NCBI GenBank assembly: GCA_021234535.1
Contig: CM037842.1
Span: 8,425,361 to 8,489,360, forward strand
DNA length: 64,000 nt
Source: Stichopus chloronotus
Taxonomy: Eukaryota; Echinodermata; Holothuroidea; Aspidochirotida; Stichopodidae
Direction: 5' to 3'
The translations under genes were made by a program, and so were the position numbers. Below, piece by piece: positions 36,336 through 47,900 of this stretch (positions are counted from its first letter, which is position 1; each line of letters begins with the position of its first letter). The notes under the pieces were generated by a model. That model did no database searches. It was not told the origin of the DNA and was given only the letters and a program-made list of their open reading frames with translations.

Positions 36336-38800
36336 AGATATGGATGCCAAGCAGAAAGTTTTCATTCTCTTACTCTTTATTAAATCAGTGGTTCTTAACT
36401 AAAATTTGGAAAGGTTGTTGTGAAGAAAGTAACAAAATGGTCTTATGATCTGCTGCTTCTGTCACCAACACTTTGATTAAATCAGTTGCTTAGATGGTAG
36501 CTTTCACCACCAGGAAGAAGTATTCCTAGATTCAATGTTTACAGACATTTAAAGGCTGTTTGCATTAGTTTTGAAAGGTTACTTGTGTAATTATACTGCA
36601 GAACATTCTAATTAAGTCACACTGGTTGATTCTGTTTTGATATATTGTGGTTATGACCTGCTTGAAAGTTCATGTTTATGTCACTGTGCTCTCTTGTGAC
36701 AGGAATAAATGCGTGCTTGATGTACGTGGTTTGTAGAATGTTGTAAATCTGGTTTAAGTCAATTTTGCTATTCAGCTAGGCAGCTAAATGATGTTTTTCC
36801 AAGTGTAGTGTTAACTGTAAGAAGGCAGCAGTGTGTGTGGGCCTTGTCCCCCCCCCCCATAAAGCAAACTGTGATTTCGGTGGGTACATTTATTCTACTA
36901 ATGAGGCTGTGCTGGCTTACCAAGAACAAACCATACACACTGAACAATGTACCACCAAGTGTTCACAGTAATGAGCTCAGGGAAACCCATTTCAGAATGA
37001 TTGGAAAATAACTCCTTGTGTTAACTAATTGTGTTTCTATTAAGTGCAACTTTCAGTTTTCCAATAAGATGTCCTAGATCGTTAGATGACAATCCTCCCC
37101 CCCCCTCCCATGCTCTTCTCATTATGTTAGACAGTCTCATCTCTAGTTGAATTTTCTCTATTCCACCAAACTTTGAAAGAGTAAAAGACCTAAAATGGAG
37201 CTGCATGCAAAGAATCTCTGTGTGATAATTACATCTGGTTGCATCATCAGCAGTGCACAGTAATAATAATCCTCAGCTTGCAGTCATTCAATTGCTATGG
37301 TGATGTTCAAAATACCCCTCTCCCCCTACTACCTGGTTTATTTCCTTTAATATAGTGGAGGTTTTACTCGCTCAGTTTTGCTGAAGGTGCGGTTACGGAA
37401 GAAACCTGCAATCTACGGTGAAAAGGTATTTGGAAGGAAGGGGTATGCAAGGCATTGGCTCAGGGATCTGATGATGTAAAGTGTGAAGTATTGGTATTAG
37501 GGTATTGTAAGTATATTCAGTCAATGAACTGTAGGGATGTTGGAAATTGCAGGGAGAAAGAGCCTAGAGGGTTGTTAATGTGTTGGGTGATGAGAGAAAT
37601 TGCTGTTAGGAAGAGTTAGGGGTGATAGAGAGGTATGTTGGAATGAGGTAGAATGGTATGGAGTAGTAGTCATGGAAGGAAGGGGGTGTTAGGGAGAGGT
37701 GTAGGATGTCAGGAGAGGTAGGGATGATGTTGTCACAAAGAATCAGAAGAAGTAACGTTACCAACTTGAGATAAAAAATACCTCCACCATGTCTCTGTTT
37801 CAGTAGATATGTTGAGAGTGTTTTCTTGTGTTCCTTCTGGTAGAACAACATAGTTACAGTATGATGACTTACTGTGACTTTAACTTGATTCCAACTTTAT
37901 GCAGTGAATTTGTAACACTTTTTACAGTTGTGGGTTCCTCACATCAGAATGCTGAGGGTGAATGACATCGTTGTTCCTCTCCCAAATTCCCATCCGGTAC
38001 TGAAGTGTGTAAGAAAGTGATGCATGTATGGCCTCTATTTGTTTCCGGGAATTAAAAGCCTCCTGCATTCTACGGTTCAAGGCATTTCATATCTGATCCA
38101 GCTATTGCATCTGTTACCAGTTTTACCTCCATGTAACATACCTCAAATTCCTTGATATATTTTGGTATTTTTTTTTTTTTTTTACTGTTGATCATCATAA
38201 TCTTTGTTTGATTTATATATTCCATATTTCATTTATCGTGTGTTACATAAAATGGTAATCTCCCGTTATCTGTGCAGAGAAATTAATTGTCTTTCATTGA
38301 AGAGCTCCCAGGATAACACATATACTTATAGATCCTGGGCTCTGACAGAGGGGGAAAAAAAAAAAGAAGCAGGAAAAAAAAAGAAACAGCAACTCAGAAG
38401 AAGCAAGTTCCAACAGGGGAAAAAAAAGAAAAAAAGTTGCAACAGATGTCAACAGGGAACTAGTGTAGGTTTAGGGAGATAAAGAAACAATACTCTGGGA
38501 AGATGATATCATAAGGAGTAATCCATACTGATCCAGACTCTGATAAAGAAAGTGATGATTGAAACCCAAGGACAGTAGTTTTTGAAGAGCTTCCTGATAA
38601 TACATGACAATTTTCTCTCTCAAAGAAAGGGACATATATTTGTAGTATTTTTGGCAGATTTGATTTCAAATTTAGAATTTTAGATGTGAAAGCTGTGCAA
38701 AGGAAAATACTAAGAAGCGATTGAAACAGGTAACTCTAACTTTCTATGACGTGGGGATAGATGAGAGGTGTAAATATGGAAAGGCAGGAAAATGTATACG
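36336..38800. other. Non-coding, no gene seen
   Basis: AT-rich with a C11 run at 36848-36858, purine/G-rich DNA at 37430-37720 and poly-T at 38167-38182. No exon-like frame or structured RNA seen. Confidence 0.5.
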
Positions 38801-39640
38801 TGACAGGCAACGGATCAAGCTTATAGTTGACATGAGGTAAGGTATAATATTATAGGCTCGGTAACAGGCAATGGATCAAGTTTAGCTGGCACAACTTAAG
38901 GTATAATAGTATCTATGGCTAGGTAACAGGCAATGGATCAAGCTTAGATAACATGAGGTAAGGTATAATAATATACTGTGGGCTAGGTGACAGGCAACGG
39001 ATCAAGATTATAGCTGACATGAGGTAAGGTATAATATTGTAGGCTCGGTAACAGGCAATGGATCAAGTTTAGCTGGTACAACTTAAGGTATAATAGTATC
39101 TATGGCTAGGTAACAGGCAACGGATCAAGCTTAGGTAACATGAGGTAAGGTATAATAATATACTGTGGGCTAGGTGACAGGCAACGGATCAAGATTATAG
39201 CTGACATGAGGTAAGGTATAATATTGTAGGCTCGGTAACAGGCAATGGATCAAGTTTAGCTGGTACAACTTAAGGTATAATAGTATCTATGGCTAGGTAA
39301 CAGGCAACGGATCAAGCTTAGGTAACATGAGGTAAGGTATAATAATATACTGTGGGCTAGGTGACAGGCAACGGATCAAGCTTATAGCTGACATGAGGTA
39401 AGGTATAATATTATAGGCTCGGTAACAGGCAATGGATCAAGTTTAGCTGACACAACTTACGGTATAATAGTATCTATGGCTAGTTAACAGGGAACGGATA
39501 GCTAACATGAGGTAAGGTATAATAATATAAGCTAGGTCACAGGCAACAGATCAAGCTTAGCTAACATGAGGTAGGGTATTATAATGTAGGCTAAGTCACA
39601 GGCCACGGATTAAGCTTAGCTGACATGAGGTAAGGCAGGT
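38801..39640. repeat. Higher-order repeat array: 187-bp trimer of ~62-bp monomers
   Basis: Monomers of 61, 62 and 64 bp (a, b, c) share the consensus ACAGGCAA(C/T)GGATCAAG..TTA followed by GGTATAATA. They alternate a-b-c, so the unit recurs every 187 bp: the a-monomer word CAGGCAACGG ends at 38813, 39000, 39187 and 39374. The 187-bp units at 39001-39187 and 39188-39374 appear identical, while monomers within a unit differ clearly. The right edge (39490-39640) has shorter, diverged monomers. Confidence 0.93.
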
Positions 39641-39644
39641 TCTT

Positions 39645-42567
39645 GCATGTATCTATACCATAGTATACCATGACCAGCCACAATTTACAAATACAGATAT
39701 TTAATGTCATATGAAACCACAGTCAAAGAAATTAGAAATAGAAACAACAGCATATAAACTGTGGTTGTCACTGTTCTGCAATAATGTATATGGCTATAAA
39801 GCAATTCCAAGTATGTCACATCGTTTTTGATAAGGTAAGTCTTCAGATATCGTTCAGTTTGCCTGATTCAACTACTTTGGAAGTTCAGTTGAGACAGGGC
39901 ATATTTTGTGCACAGAGAAATTTCCCCTAGGCTAATTGTGTAAGTATTGCATTTAAGCACAGATTCAATGACAATTCTGTGAGAAAATTATCTACCACAT
40001 TGTGGGTGACTTCTTTTCAAAATATTGCTTCTTAAAATGTAAAAATGCAAATTTGCACCCCGCTGATTCATTTCTTTAGACTCGGCTAAACTCGATCAAC
40101 ATCAAAATTTTCACTTTAACCAGGCTGGATTATTGACAAATTAGCTAAAGTTGAGGAACTTTTTCCCCAAAGATTTACAAAAAAAAAAGGAAAGAAATTG
40201 CAGGACAGGAGAGAAACATCCTTCAACATCGCTCCTCTGCCGACGACCCTTCGCTCAAAATTTGACATGTCGCTAGATTTTGCATTGCTTCGTGTTAATT
40301 TTGAAGGACAGGTGAATCACTCAAATACCGAGATGAGCACTTTTTTTCCCTTTTTATTCGTATTTCCTTTTTGTTTAATTTCCTTTTGTGGACGTTGACA
40401 CGTGGTAGAACCAGGGACAGGAACTTGAACGAACACCACAGAAAATCAGGTCGTAGATGCTGCGAGCTATTTCCATAATATCGTCGAGGTATAATTGGCG
40501 GCGACATGTCATGTTCACTCTTTTTTTTTCCGTCTTTCTCCTTTCTATTTACTTATGTGTTTTTTTGCTCTCCTCTCTCCGTCGTCCGTGCCCTCTCTGG
40601 CCTTTCAATTTAAAGCCACGCAAGCTTATAAAATGAAAGGAGAAGAAGAAAAGCCGATTTGGCAGATTATCGTCATCCTCCGTATGCTTTAATTTTCTGA
40701 CAGCGGTCAGTCAGACGATGGCCGCTTTTTCGCTTCTCCGAGGCGAAGTTCAGTGGAGCTGAAACAAAATTTATAGGGGGAATTCCTTACCTACGTAAGA
40801 GAGAGGAGGACAGGGTACGGAAAGCCTTGGGTGTGAAGCGAATCGTGAAGTTTGGGTGGTTGAGTCACAGGATCTGAGGTTTCCGATGATAAATCTCTGC
40901 AGGAAAGGCAACGACAATGGCCAGCCTGTGGCTTGGTGTTCATGAAATTTTTTTTTTCATTTTTAAGTCACGAGAGGTAAAAAAGGAAACTTATGTCATG
41001 TTTTTTAGACTCAGGGAGACCCTCCCCTTCCTGTATGGCGGCGCAGATATCGAATTAAGCCCTGTAGAGTGCAATTTTCTTGTCGAGAAAACCAAGTAAT
41101 ACACCAGTCAGTAGAAGATGTGAACTCGATTTGTTGCCTGGATGAAGAAAAGAGAGAAAGAGAAGATAAAAAAAAGAAGAGAGAGATTTTTAAGAAAGTG
41201 AAGATGAAGGGGATCACAGAGACAGGTTTACAGTTCTGAGATGACAGATGATGTCGTGTAATTACAAAACTATTTACTGGTCGATGAATGCATACGGGGT
41301 TGAGATCGAAGCTTCATCCGATAGTCTCTTAGAAGGAGAAGTTGATAGAGTATAGACGAGAGAGTTAAAAGATAATTGAAGAGAGGACCGACTCGACGGT
41401 GATGAAAGAACGTTCTGTTTGTTCGGCGACAATTCGTGCGCAGCAGATCCGATGTTAACGACGAATAAATTAGGACTTGGATTGATATGATATGGACGAG
41501 TTAGTTTGTAGATGATGAAGGATTTACACAAGCTTCCACTGAGCAAATAAATGAATGAATCATACTCCATTTTGTGACAATGAGGACAGGAGTTGATGTT
41601 CGTGGATATAAACTGAACAACAATGACAAAAAAATTGAAATTTGTAGCACAGAAATGGTGGCATACATAGTCATCTTGCATTGCAACTGAAAGGTAGTAT
41701 GATGTTCTTTGATAAATGTGAAAATTATATCGGTTTGTTGTTGAGGGTTTTGTACTTCTTTTTGATCACATATAGGCAGAGAAAATTTGTGAAGCAATAA
41801 GCCGTTTGAGATATAAAAGCAGTATAAGCAGAATAATTATGCCAGAAAGCTGGTTTGCTATAAAAGCTAATCACAGATTGAATCAGCTAAAGAAATATAT
41901 ACCTTTGAAATTGTGGGTGTTGACCATTCCATGGTACCTAAGTAAAGTTTACAAAGTTTACTTAATTCTGTAACCTGTTGTACTTGTTAAATTTGAAAAT
42001 TGTTACAGTGTTTGAAAATATGAAAATTTGAAAATTGTCACAGTATCCAAGAATGTGATGTAACTCACCTAGCTGCAACAATGAAATACTTTTTTGTGTT
42101 TCATGTTGTAAAACATAGTTGAGAGGATCAGTGGTCTCAGAAATTTTTGACTGCCATGCCTCCAACTCTAAGAGGCTTGATAATAAAAAGTTTGTCGGTT
42201 CTGTAGTTCTATAGTCCAGAATTATGACAATGGCTTTTGTTGTGTGTATACATTTGGCTGTATTTTGATGTACGGTATAGAGACCAGTATTAACAAGACT
42301 GTAACTTTACTGCACAGGCATGACCCCAGTAAAGTTTTCTTTGTGATGTATTTGGTAAGCTCATGAAGTGTGTCTTACGTGCTGCCATATCTTTCCTACA
42401 CTGTCTTCTTCATAGATCTCTCTCTCTCAAAAAATGATAATTTCATCTAGATTTCCACAAATTTGATAAAATTTCATGTGACAGGATCATCCCTCTTCTC
42501 GTTTTGTCCTCGTCATGTCTTCTTCTTCGACCTGTCATGTTTCGTCTGGCATGTCGCGCTCACTTAC
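39645..42567. other. Non-coding; complex stretch at 40,200-41,480
   Basis: Around 40200-40960 and 41230-41480 the sequence is CpG-richer and more complex than the flanks. A minus frame (41681-41274) ends in a Ser-rich, plausible-looking segment but has no usable acceptor in a phase compatible with the exon upstream. A small tandem duplication (AAATTTGAAAATTGT.ACAGT) sits at about 41989-42044. Confidence 0.4.
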
Positions 42568-42827
42568 CGGTCTCTCGTAAATTAACGCTTCCTGAGTCGT
42601 GCAGTGAACCCATGCTCTGCATCTCGACTCCATCCTCCACCGGAGAGACGCGGCGTTGCGGACACGCGCTCTCATAAACAATTTTCTTCTCCATCTCTTT
42701 CAATAATGCGATGATCTCCTTGCAGTTGCCAAGAATTAGTAACCGCTCGTATCCGATTTTCATTCGTCCTCCACCGGCCTTGACGTAAATATTTACAGGA
42801 ATTTTTATTGGAATGTCAAAAACGGGC
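42568..42827 (-). CDS. Candidate coding exon, unknown product (best exon call in the window)
   Basis: Read on the minus strand, the frame is open from an in-frame TGA at about 42841-42839 to the donor. It ends at 42568 with ACC G|GTAAGTGAG, a near-consensus 5' splice site. With the acceptor CTCCAG|G (AG at 42829-42828) the exon has 260 nt: one nt, 86 codons, one nt. The peptide starts PVFDIPIKIPVNIYVKAGG, an alternating beta-like segment. A likely helix follows (NCKEIIALLKEMEKKI), then a Ser/Glu-rich tail (VEDGVEMQSMGSLHDSG). The DNA has several CpG and is GC-richer than the surroundings. The acceptor pyrimidine tract is weak; an alternative is a first coding exon starting at ATG 42763. I do not recognise the family. 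The 5' end overlaps the 230-bp duplication by 15 bp. Confidence 0.5.
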
Positions 42828-43042
42828 CTGGAGTTAATTCAACAGATTCCCTGCTGCTGCCGAAGATGATGATGACGACGATGTTGCGAGATTTGTTGCA
42901 ATTTTTTTTCTGTAAGTTAGGAGAAAGTCATCTAAAGATTCCCAATTTCAGCCATGAATGTACTTGGTTGACATCAGCGGATTGATCATACATGGTGATC
43001 AACATAGTTTCGGTATTTTACTCCCATACTTTTGTCAGGAAC
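42813..43042. repeat. Perfect 230-bp tandem duplication, copy 1
   Basis: This block is repeated without any difference that I can see at 43043-43272. The junction shares only a 2-3 bp microhomology (AT/ACAT). It contains a GAAGATGATGATGACGACGATG stretch and, on the minus strand, the acceptor and first 15 bases of the exon at 42568-42827. Confidence 0.95.
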
Positions 43043-43272
43043 ATGTCAAAAACGGGCCTGGAGTTAATTCAACAGATTCCCTGCTGCTGCCGAAGATGAT
43101 GATGACGACGATGTTGCGAGATTTGTTGCAATTTTTTTTCTGTAAGTTAGGAGAAAGTCATCTAAAGATTCCCAATTTCAGCCATGAATGTACTTGGTTG
43201 ACATCAGCGGATTGATCATACATGGTGATCAACATAGTTTCGGTATTTTACTCCCATACTTTTGTCAGGAAC
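43043..43272. repeat. Perfect 230-bp tandem duplication, copy 2
   Basis: Identical to 42813-43042. For a minus-strand transcript this is the upstream copy and carries a second, identical acceptor. Using it would lead into copy-1 intron sequence and meet an in-frame stop within about 13 codons. Either a very recent duplication or an assembly or allele-merging artefact. Confidence 0.95.
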
Positions 43273-44871
43273 ATTTTTCAACTTGAAAAAGGTCGCGACG
43301 TCATCAAGTCTGGTAGTTGGTTGGGGTAAGAAAGAAGGTGGGAGGAGGGGAGAATGCCAGATTTGTTTGAACTAGACTAAAATATGGTGAAACTGACACT
43401 TATTGTCAGTATGTCAGGACTGCATGATCATGTGTGTGTCATAAATGTGTTTGTGTTTATGTAAAAAACCTATTAAAATTCTGTCTGTTTGCGACAGGAC
43501 GTGTACGTACGTTTCCAGCATTCTCGTTACGTAGACATTGTCGCACCAGACTGGGAGAATTCTGCAAGATAACATGAGGCACTGTGATAGTTGCATTGTC
43601 TGTGAAGAACCAAGATCCAAATGGGTTTTCAATTGCATTTGTTCCTCTTACTACCCAATAAAGACAAAATAAAAGGCCAAAAAAAGAAAAGAAATTGTGG
43701 TAAGGAAAACAGAGGCTAACCAAGTGTAGTTTCAAATGCAATTAGATTATCTTTTCCCAGCCAACATAAAAACATCAGAATGTTCATTTGTGACAAAAAA
43801 AAAAAGAAGAAAAAAGAAGAAGTATCGACTGCAGATGAAAATGGATGTTTATTTATGTTGAAATAATTAAAAGCCAGAATCGAACATATAACATCAGTTT
43901 TACGGGGACTTGGCTCAAAAGGGGAAATTGTTTACGAAACTGTCAACAGTGTGTTAATAAATTAATGGCTGACTCATTTCAGACCTGGAGAAACCTAACT
44001 AGAGTAACTTTGGGAAGAAGATTAAGATGCCAATGTAATATATAGTCACATCGGCGAGACTGGAAGGTTCGTTACCGAAGATTACACGGAGGCTGGTTTT
44101 GGGATTTATTTTAAAATGAGAATTAGGAAGCCTGGATTTGGTTTAAAGTGCACTGTTTGGTCTAAGTTAAAAATACCTGGTATTAGGTGAGCTATTTCTG
44201 TCAAATTATTGTAACTTTTGTTATAATTGCAACATGTTATTAATGAAACTTGTTACATGTTGTATAATTTAATTTAATTGTATCTGAATTAAAGGCTGTA
44301 TTGCATCACCCTAGGCTATATTTTTACCTCCCTGAAAGGACAATTCTCAACTGGTTCTAAGTTACAGTACTCTTAGATTGCCAGCAAATTCGAAAGATGC
44401 AGAGCAGCTCATATTACACAGCGTACACAGGGATCCATTGTTTTAATTACACATGTGGAGGAATGTAAGACAGGCTGAGGTAGGGACTAGTGGTAGGTGG
44501 TTGGGAGAACTGAAACTGTCTGGGTGATGAGTTTTTGTCTTTAAGCGCTGAGCAATTTATCAGTCTCACATTTCTTTCAATTCTCGTGTTCTTTTGGATG
44601 TAAACGCACAAAAAAAGGGGAATTCCCTCTTAAACAATCTTCTGTATAGGTACAGATGTGCCTGACAATTTCATCTGGCACATCTGTGTCTATATACTTA
44701 CAAGCTTAATGCACCCAACAAAGATTTCAAACTGATTTAAGGCAAAAGTCAAACTTGAATTACATTTTTCGTTTGTTAGAGATATTTTTGTTGTTGTCAT
44801 TGTCTCAAGTCTGGTAGCCATTAACACTTACAATGGCAGGTTGCAGATTCGTATAATACCTACATTCATAG
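43273..44871. other. Non-coding, no gene seen
   Basis: AT-rich sequence; poly-A near 43795-43820. ORFs on the minus strand (43414-43741) are short and lack splice support. Confidence 0.5.
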
Positions 44872-44990
44872 TGCATACTCCCTCACATCATATAATCTAT
44901 GCATTACTGTATGGTCTAGAATCTGGTAAATTGTGTGTGTGCTTATCTGGCCACCGGCCTTCCGTAATCGTCAGCGTTTTGGTCTCACAG
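44872..44990 (+). repeat. Dispersed repeat, copy 2
   Basis: Diverged copy of 35225-35350. The (GT)n is shorter and about 5 bp after CTATGCATT.(C)TGTAT is missing. The inverted repeat seen in copy 1 is decayed here (CTGGTAAATT / GTAATCGTCAG). Same orientation, about 9.6 kb apart. Confidence 0.6.
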
Positions 44991-47900
44991 CAGAGTTTCT
45001 GCACTCATTTGCATCTGCTCCGATTTGTATCTTTTTGCATCCATTTTGTTTTTTCTCACATGAATCGCATAGGTCATGTAAGGTGAGTACGTCACTAGTT
45101 AATTCCCAAACCATGAAGTTTTGTTGAAACAATGAAAACTTTTGCTAACTTCTTTGTTTTTTCTCACCACTGTGTATCTTTCTCTTACCCATGGCACATG
45201 CTCCCTCTCTTAACCATGACCACTGTGTTTACCTACAGTGATCCACCTAATCTAGCATTCTTCTTCACCTTGTGTCTGGCCAGCTTTCAACTTGACAGCC
45301 ACATACAGTCTGTGATTGTGTTCATAGCCATAACTATGTCTTCATCATCATTAGCTCTTTGAGTCTCTGCCAGGCCTACTTTTGTTTTTCTATGTACTGG
45401 TATGGGCATCAGCATCGTTGAAAGAAACAAAAAAAAAAAATCAGAGGATGATCATGCCTGAGACAATTAAGTTGTCTCAAATAAGGCTAGGCCATAATTG
45501 TTCCCTTGTGTATATCAGGATGTTATTGACTGTTACGCAATATCTGACCACAACTTAATAAATTGTACTTACGTTGGAATTTTGTGAGTAACAGTGTGAC
45601 ATTAATAACCAAAAAATCTAGCATATTTCTGGTCACCTATTTGGTGACATTATTGTATTAGAAAAGTGATGTCACCGTCTCCATGGTAATGTGGTCATTA
45701 GAAGCAGCAACATTACTTTCAAAGCTTGCAAAAGTCATCTGTTGGGGATTCTGGCAAATTGGATGCGAGCAAACATTCCATGCCAGAGAATATCTCCAAC
45801 CCAATTACGGAGGAAAAGAAAATGTCAGCTCAATTCAAAAAGACGAAACCAAAAAAAAAAAAAATACAATCAGCATGTACACATGCCATCATAAGATGGT
45901 TGTTTAGGGATGCTTCAGGGCCCATTTGAAAAGATAATTAATGTAAGCAACTAATAACTTAGCATTTCAAATCTTTCTCTCCCAACATGTGCATCATTGA
46001 TAATTTTACCCTTTCTCCCACTTTTCTTTTTCATGCATTTTTCTCATCTTGTCCCGAAATACGCGGATCCTTCAGGTAAGCAAAGATTTTAGACAGCTTC
46101 TTTTTTTTTTTTTTAATTTTGGTACATTCTCTAAGGTTTATCCTCGATGGCGAGCATCACGGCAGATTCTGTCTCTTGGCCACACAGTGCGCTGAACTTG
46201 TCTTCCTTATCGAACATATGTGTTGCCAAGTGGGAGGACTTCAAACGAAGAAAGTGACAGATAGGATGTCGCTTCCCGAATCTCTGGGGGGAAACGGGGA
46301 GAGGGATGGAGAGAGAGAGAGACAGACTAGGAGAGGAAAAAGAAAAAAGAGAAAAGGGTGACATTTAAACAATGTTAAAGAGAAACTTTAAACAATTGAA
46401 AGAAACCTAGTTAAAGGCTTAGCATAAATTAATACACTAATTGACACCTTGGTTTTAATCTTGTTAGGGGGAAACAGATGCCATGTTAAATCCATCAGCA
46501 AAAAGAGAAGAGAGGCTCTATTAGTGAATTAAAGTCGAATACATACAAGCCTGCAATTTGCCCTGTCGTTTGTGCGCAGTGCGGAATTTGGGGTAATGGT
46601 TGTAAAACTGAAAATGCATTTTATACATGAGAAATTTTAAACTCGTCGCTTTTTAAAAGCCTGTTACATCAGGAGGTTTCTTAGGATGTGTGGGATTAAA
46701 TTGAATGGAAGCCAGTGATGCAAGACAGTATAAATTTAATGGTTGCATGATTAATGTAAATATTTCATATTGGGAAGAAAAGTGGGATAATGCATTAATA
46801 ATGAAGTTACACATACATCATTTGGTGACTATATAGTGTCATCGATTTAAAGTACAACTTGGAAAAATACTGATCGTATACTATTACTTGGTAGTACCCG
46901 GAATCTAGGGCAAAAACTGTACTTTGAAGACTGTCAGGTCTGATGTACCTAATTTACAGCTAAAGTTCATGAAGTAAAGTGTATGGATGCATGATTTTGG
47001 AGGAAAAACTAAACTTGCTCAAGCCATTTACCTGAGCTGTTGAAAGAAGCTTCTCGTTTGATGAGTGTACAGCGTATATAACAGAATGGGTAGCATACAA
47101 AGTGTCATAGCAATCCCACATAGCCAAGGTAGGATGGCCAAAGGTAGGTATGGTGATGAAATGCAATCTGGTCTGCATAAGTTGGGTGAGTGGAAGTAGA
47201 GAGAAGAAAGGACAAGGAAAAGAGAAGGAACAAATGAGGGAGGATAGGAGGGGAAGAGAAAGGAGGAAGTTGAGGAAGAGGGGATGGGAAGAAATGAATG
47301 TCAAGGGAAGAATGGACGTAAGGAAATGTGGGGTGTACATGTTACTGTCTCAGGAGCGAGAAGCGTAAGTCCCTCTGAATCACCATTCACCGAGGCTCGA
47401 TGGTGCTACAGAACCTGTGTTTGCCCGTGATGTATGACGGCTGACTGAGAATTAATTCAGTATGCATGTATATACTTAAAGGGAAATTGGGCTTTTGTTT
47501 TACAGAAAACATTCATATTTTTAAAACCAATGTTTGTGGATGCAGTAAGATAGATAATTCAAAAAAGGAAGGACAGTAATCTTTTTTTTTCAAGAAATAA
47601 GTTTCTCACAGGTAGAAACTTAGCAGCACTAATTTGTTCACCCAAACTTTTCAAAATTCAAATGATTCATCTTCCCTTTCTCATCACTTGCATAATATTT
47701 TGAGGAGATGAAGCTTTTGCAGATGTTTATTGGTGAAACTGAATGGTTTAATAATGACTAAAGCTATTTCTTTGGTATTATTATGTTGGTGTATTCTAAA
47801 CACCCCATTTCCCTTTAAAGGAGCTTGTGTTGGATACAACATTTATGACATTTTGTCAAACTTGTTGGGTATTACTAATATGTTTAGGATAAATGGTCCG

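Noticed and set aside
41274..41681. 135-codon minus-strand ORF with a plausible Ser-rich C-terminus, downstream of the main exon candidate
   Set aside because: No acceptor with a pyrimidine tract and a phase matching the phase-1 donor at 42568; the upstream half reads like translated AT-rich noise.
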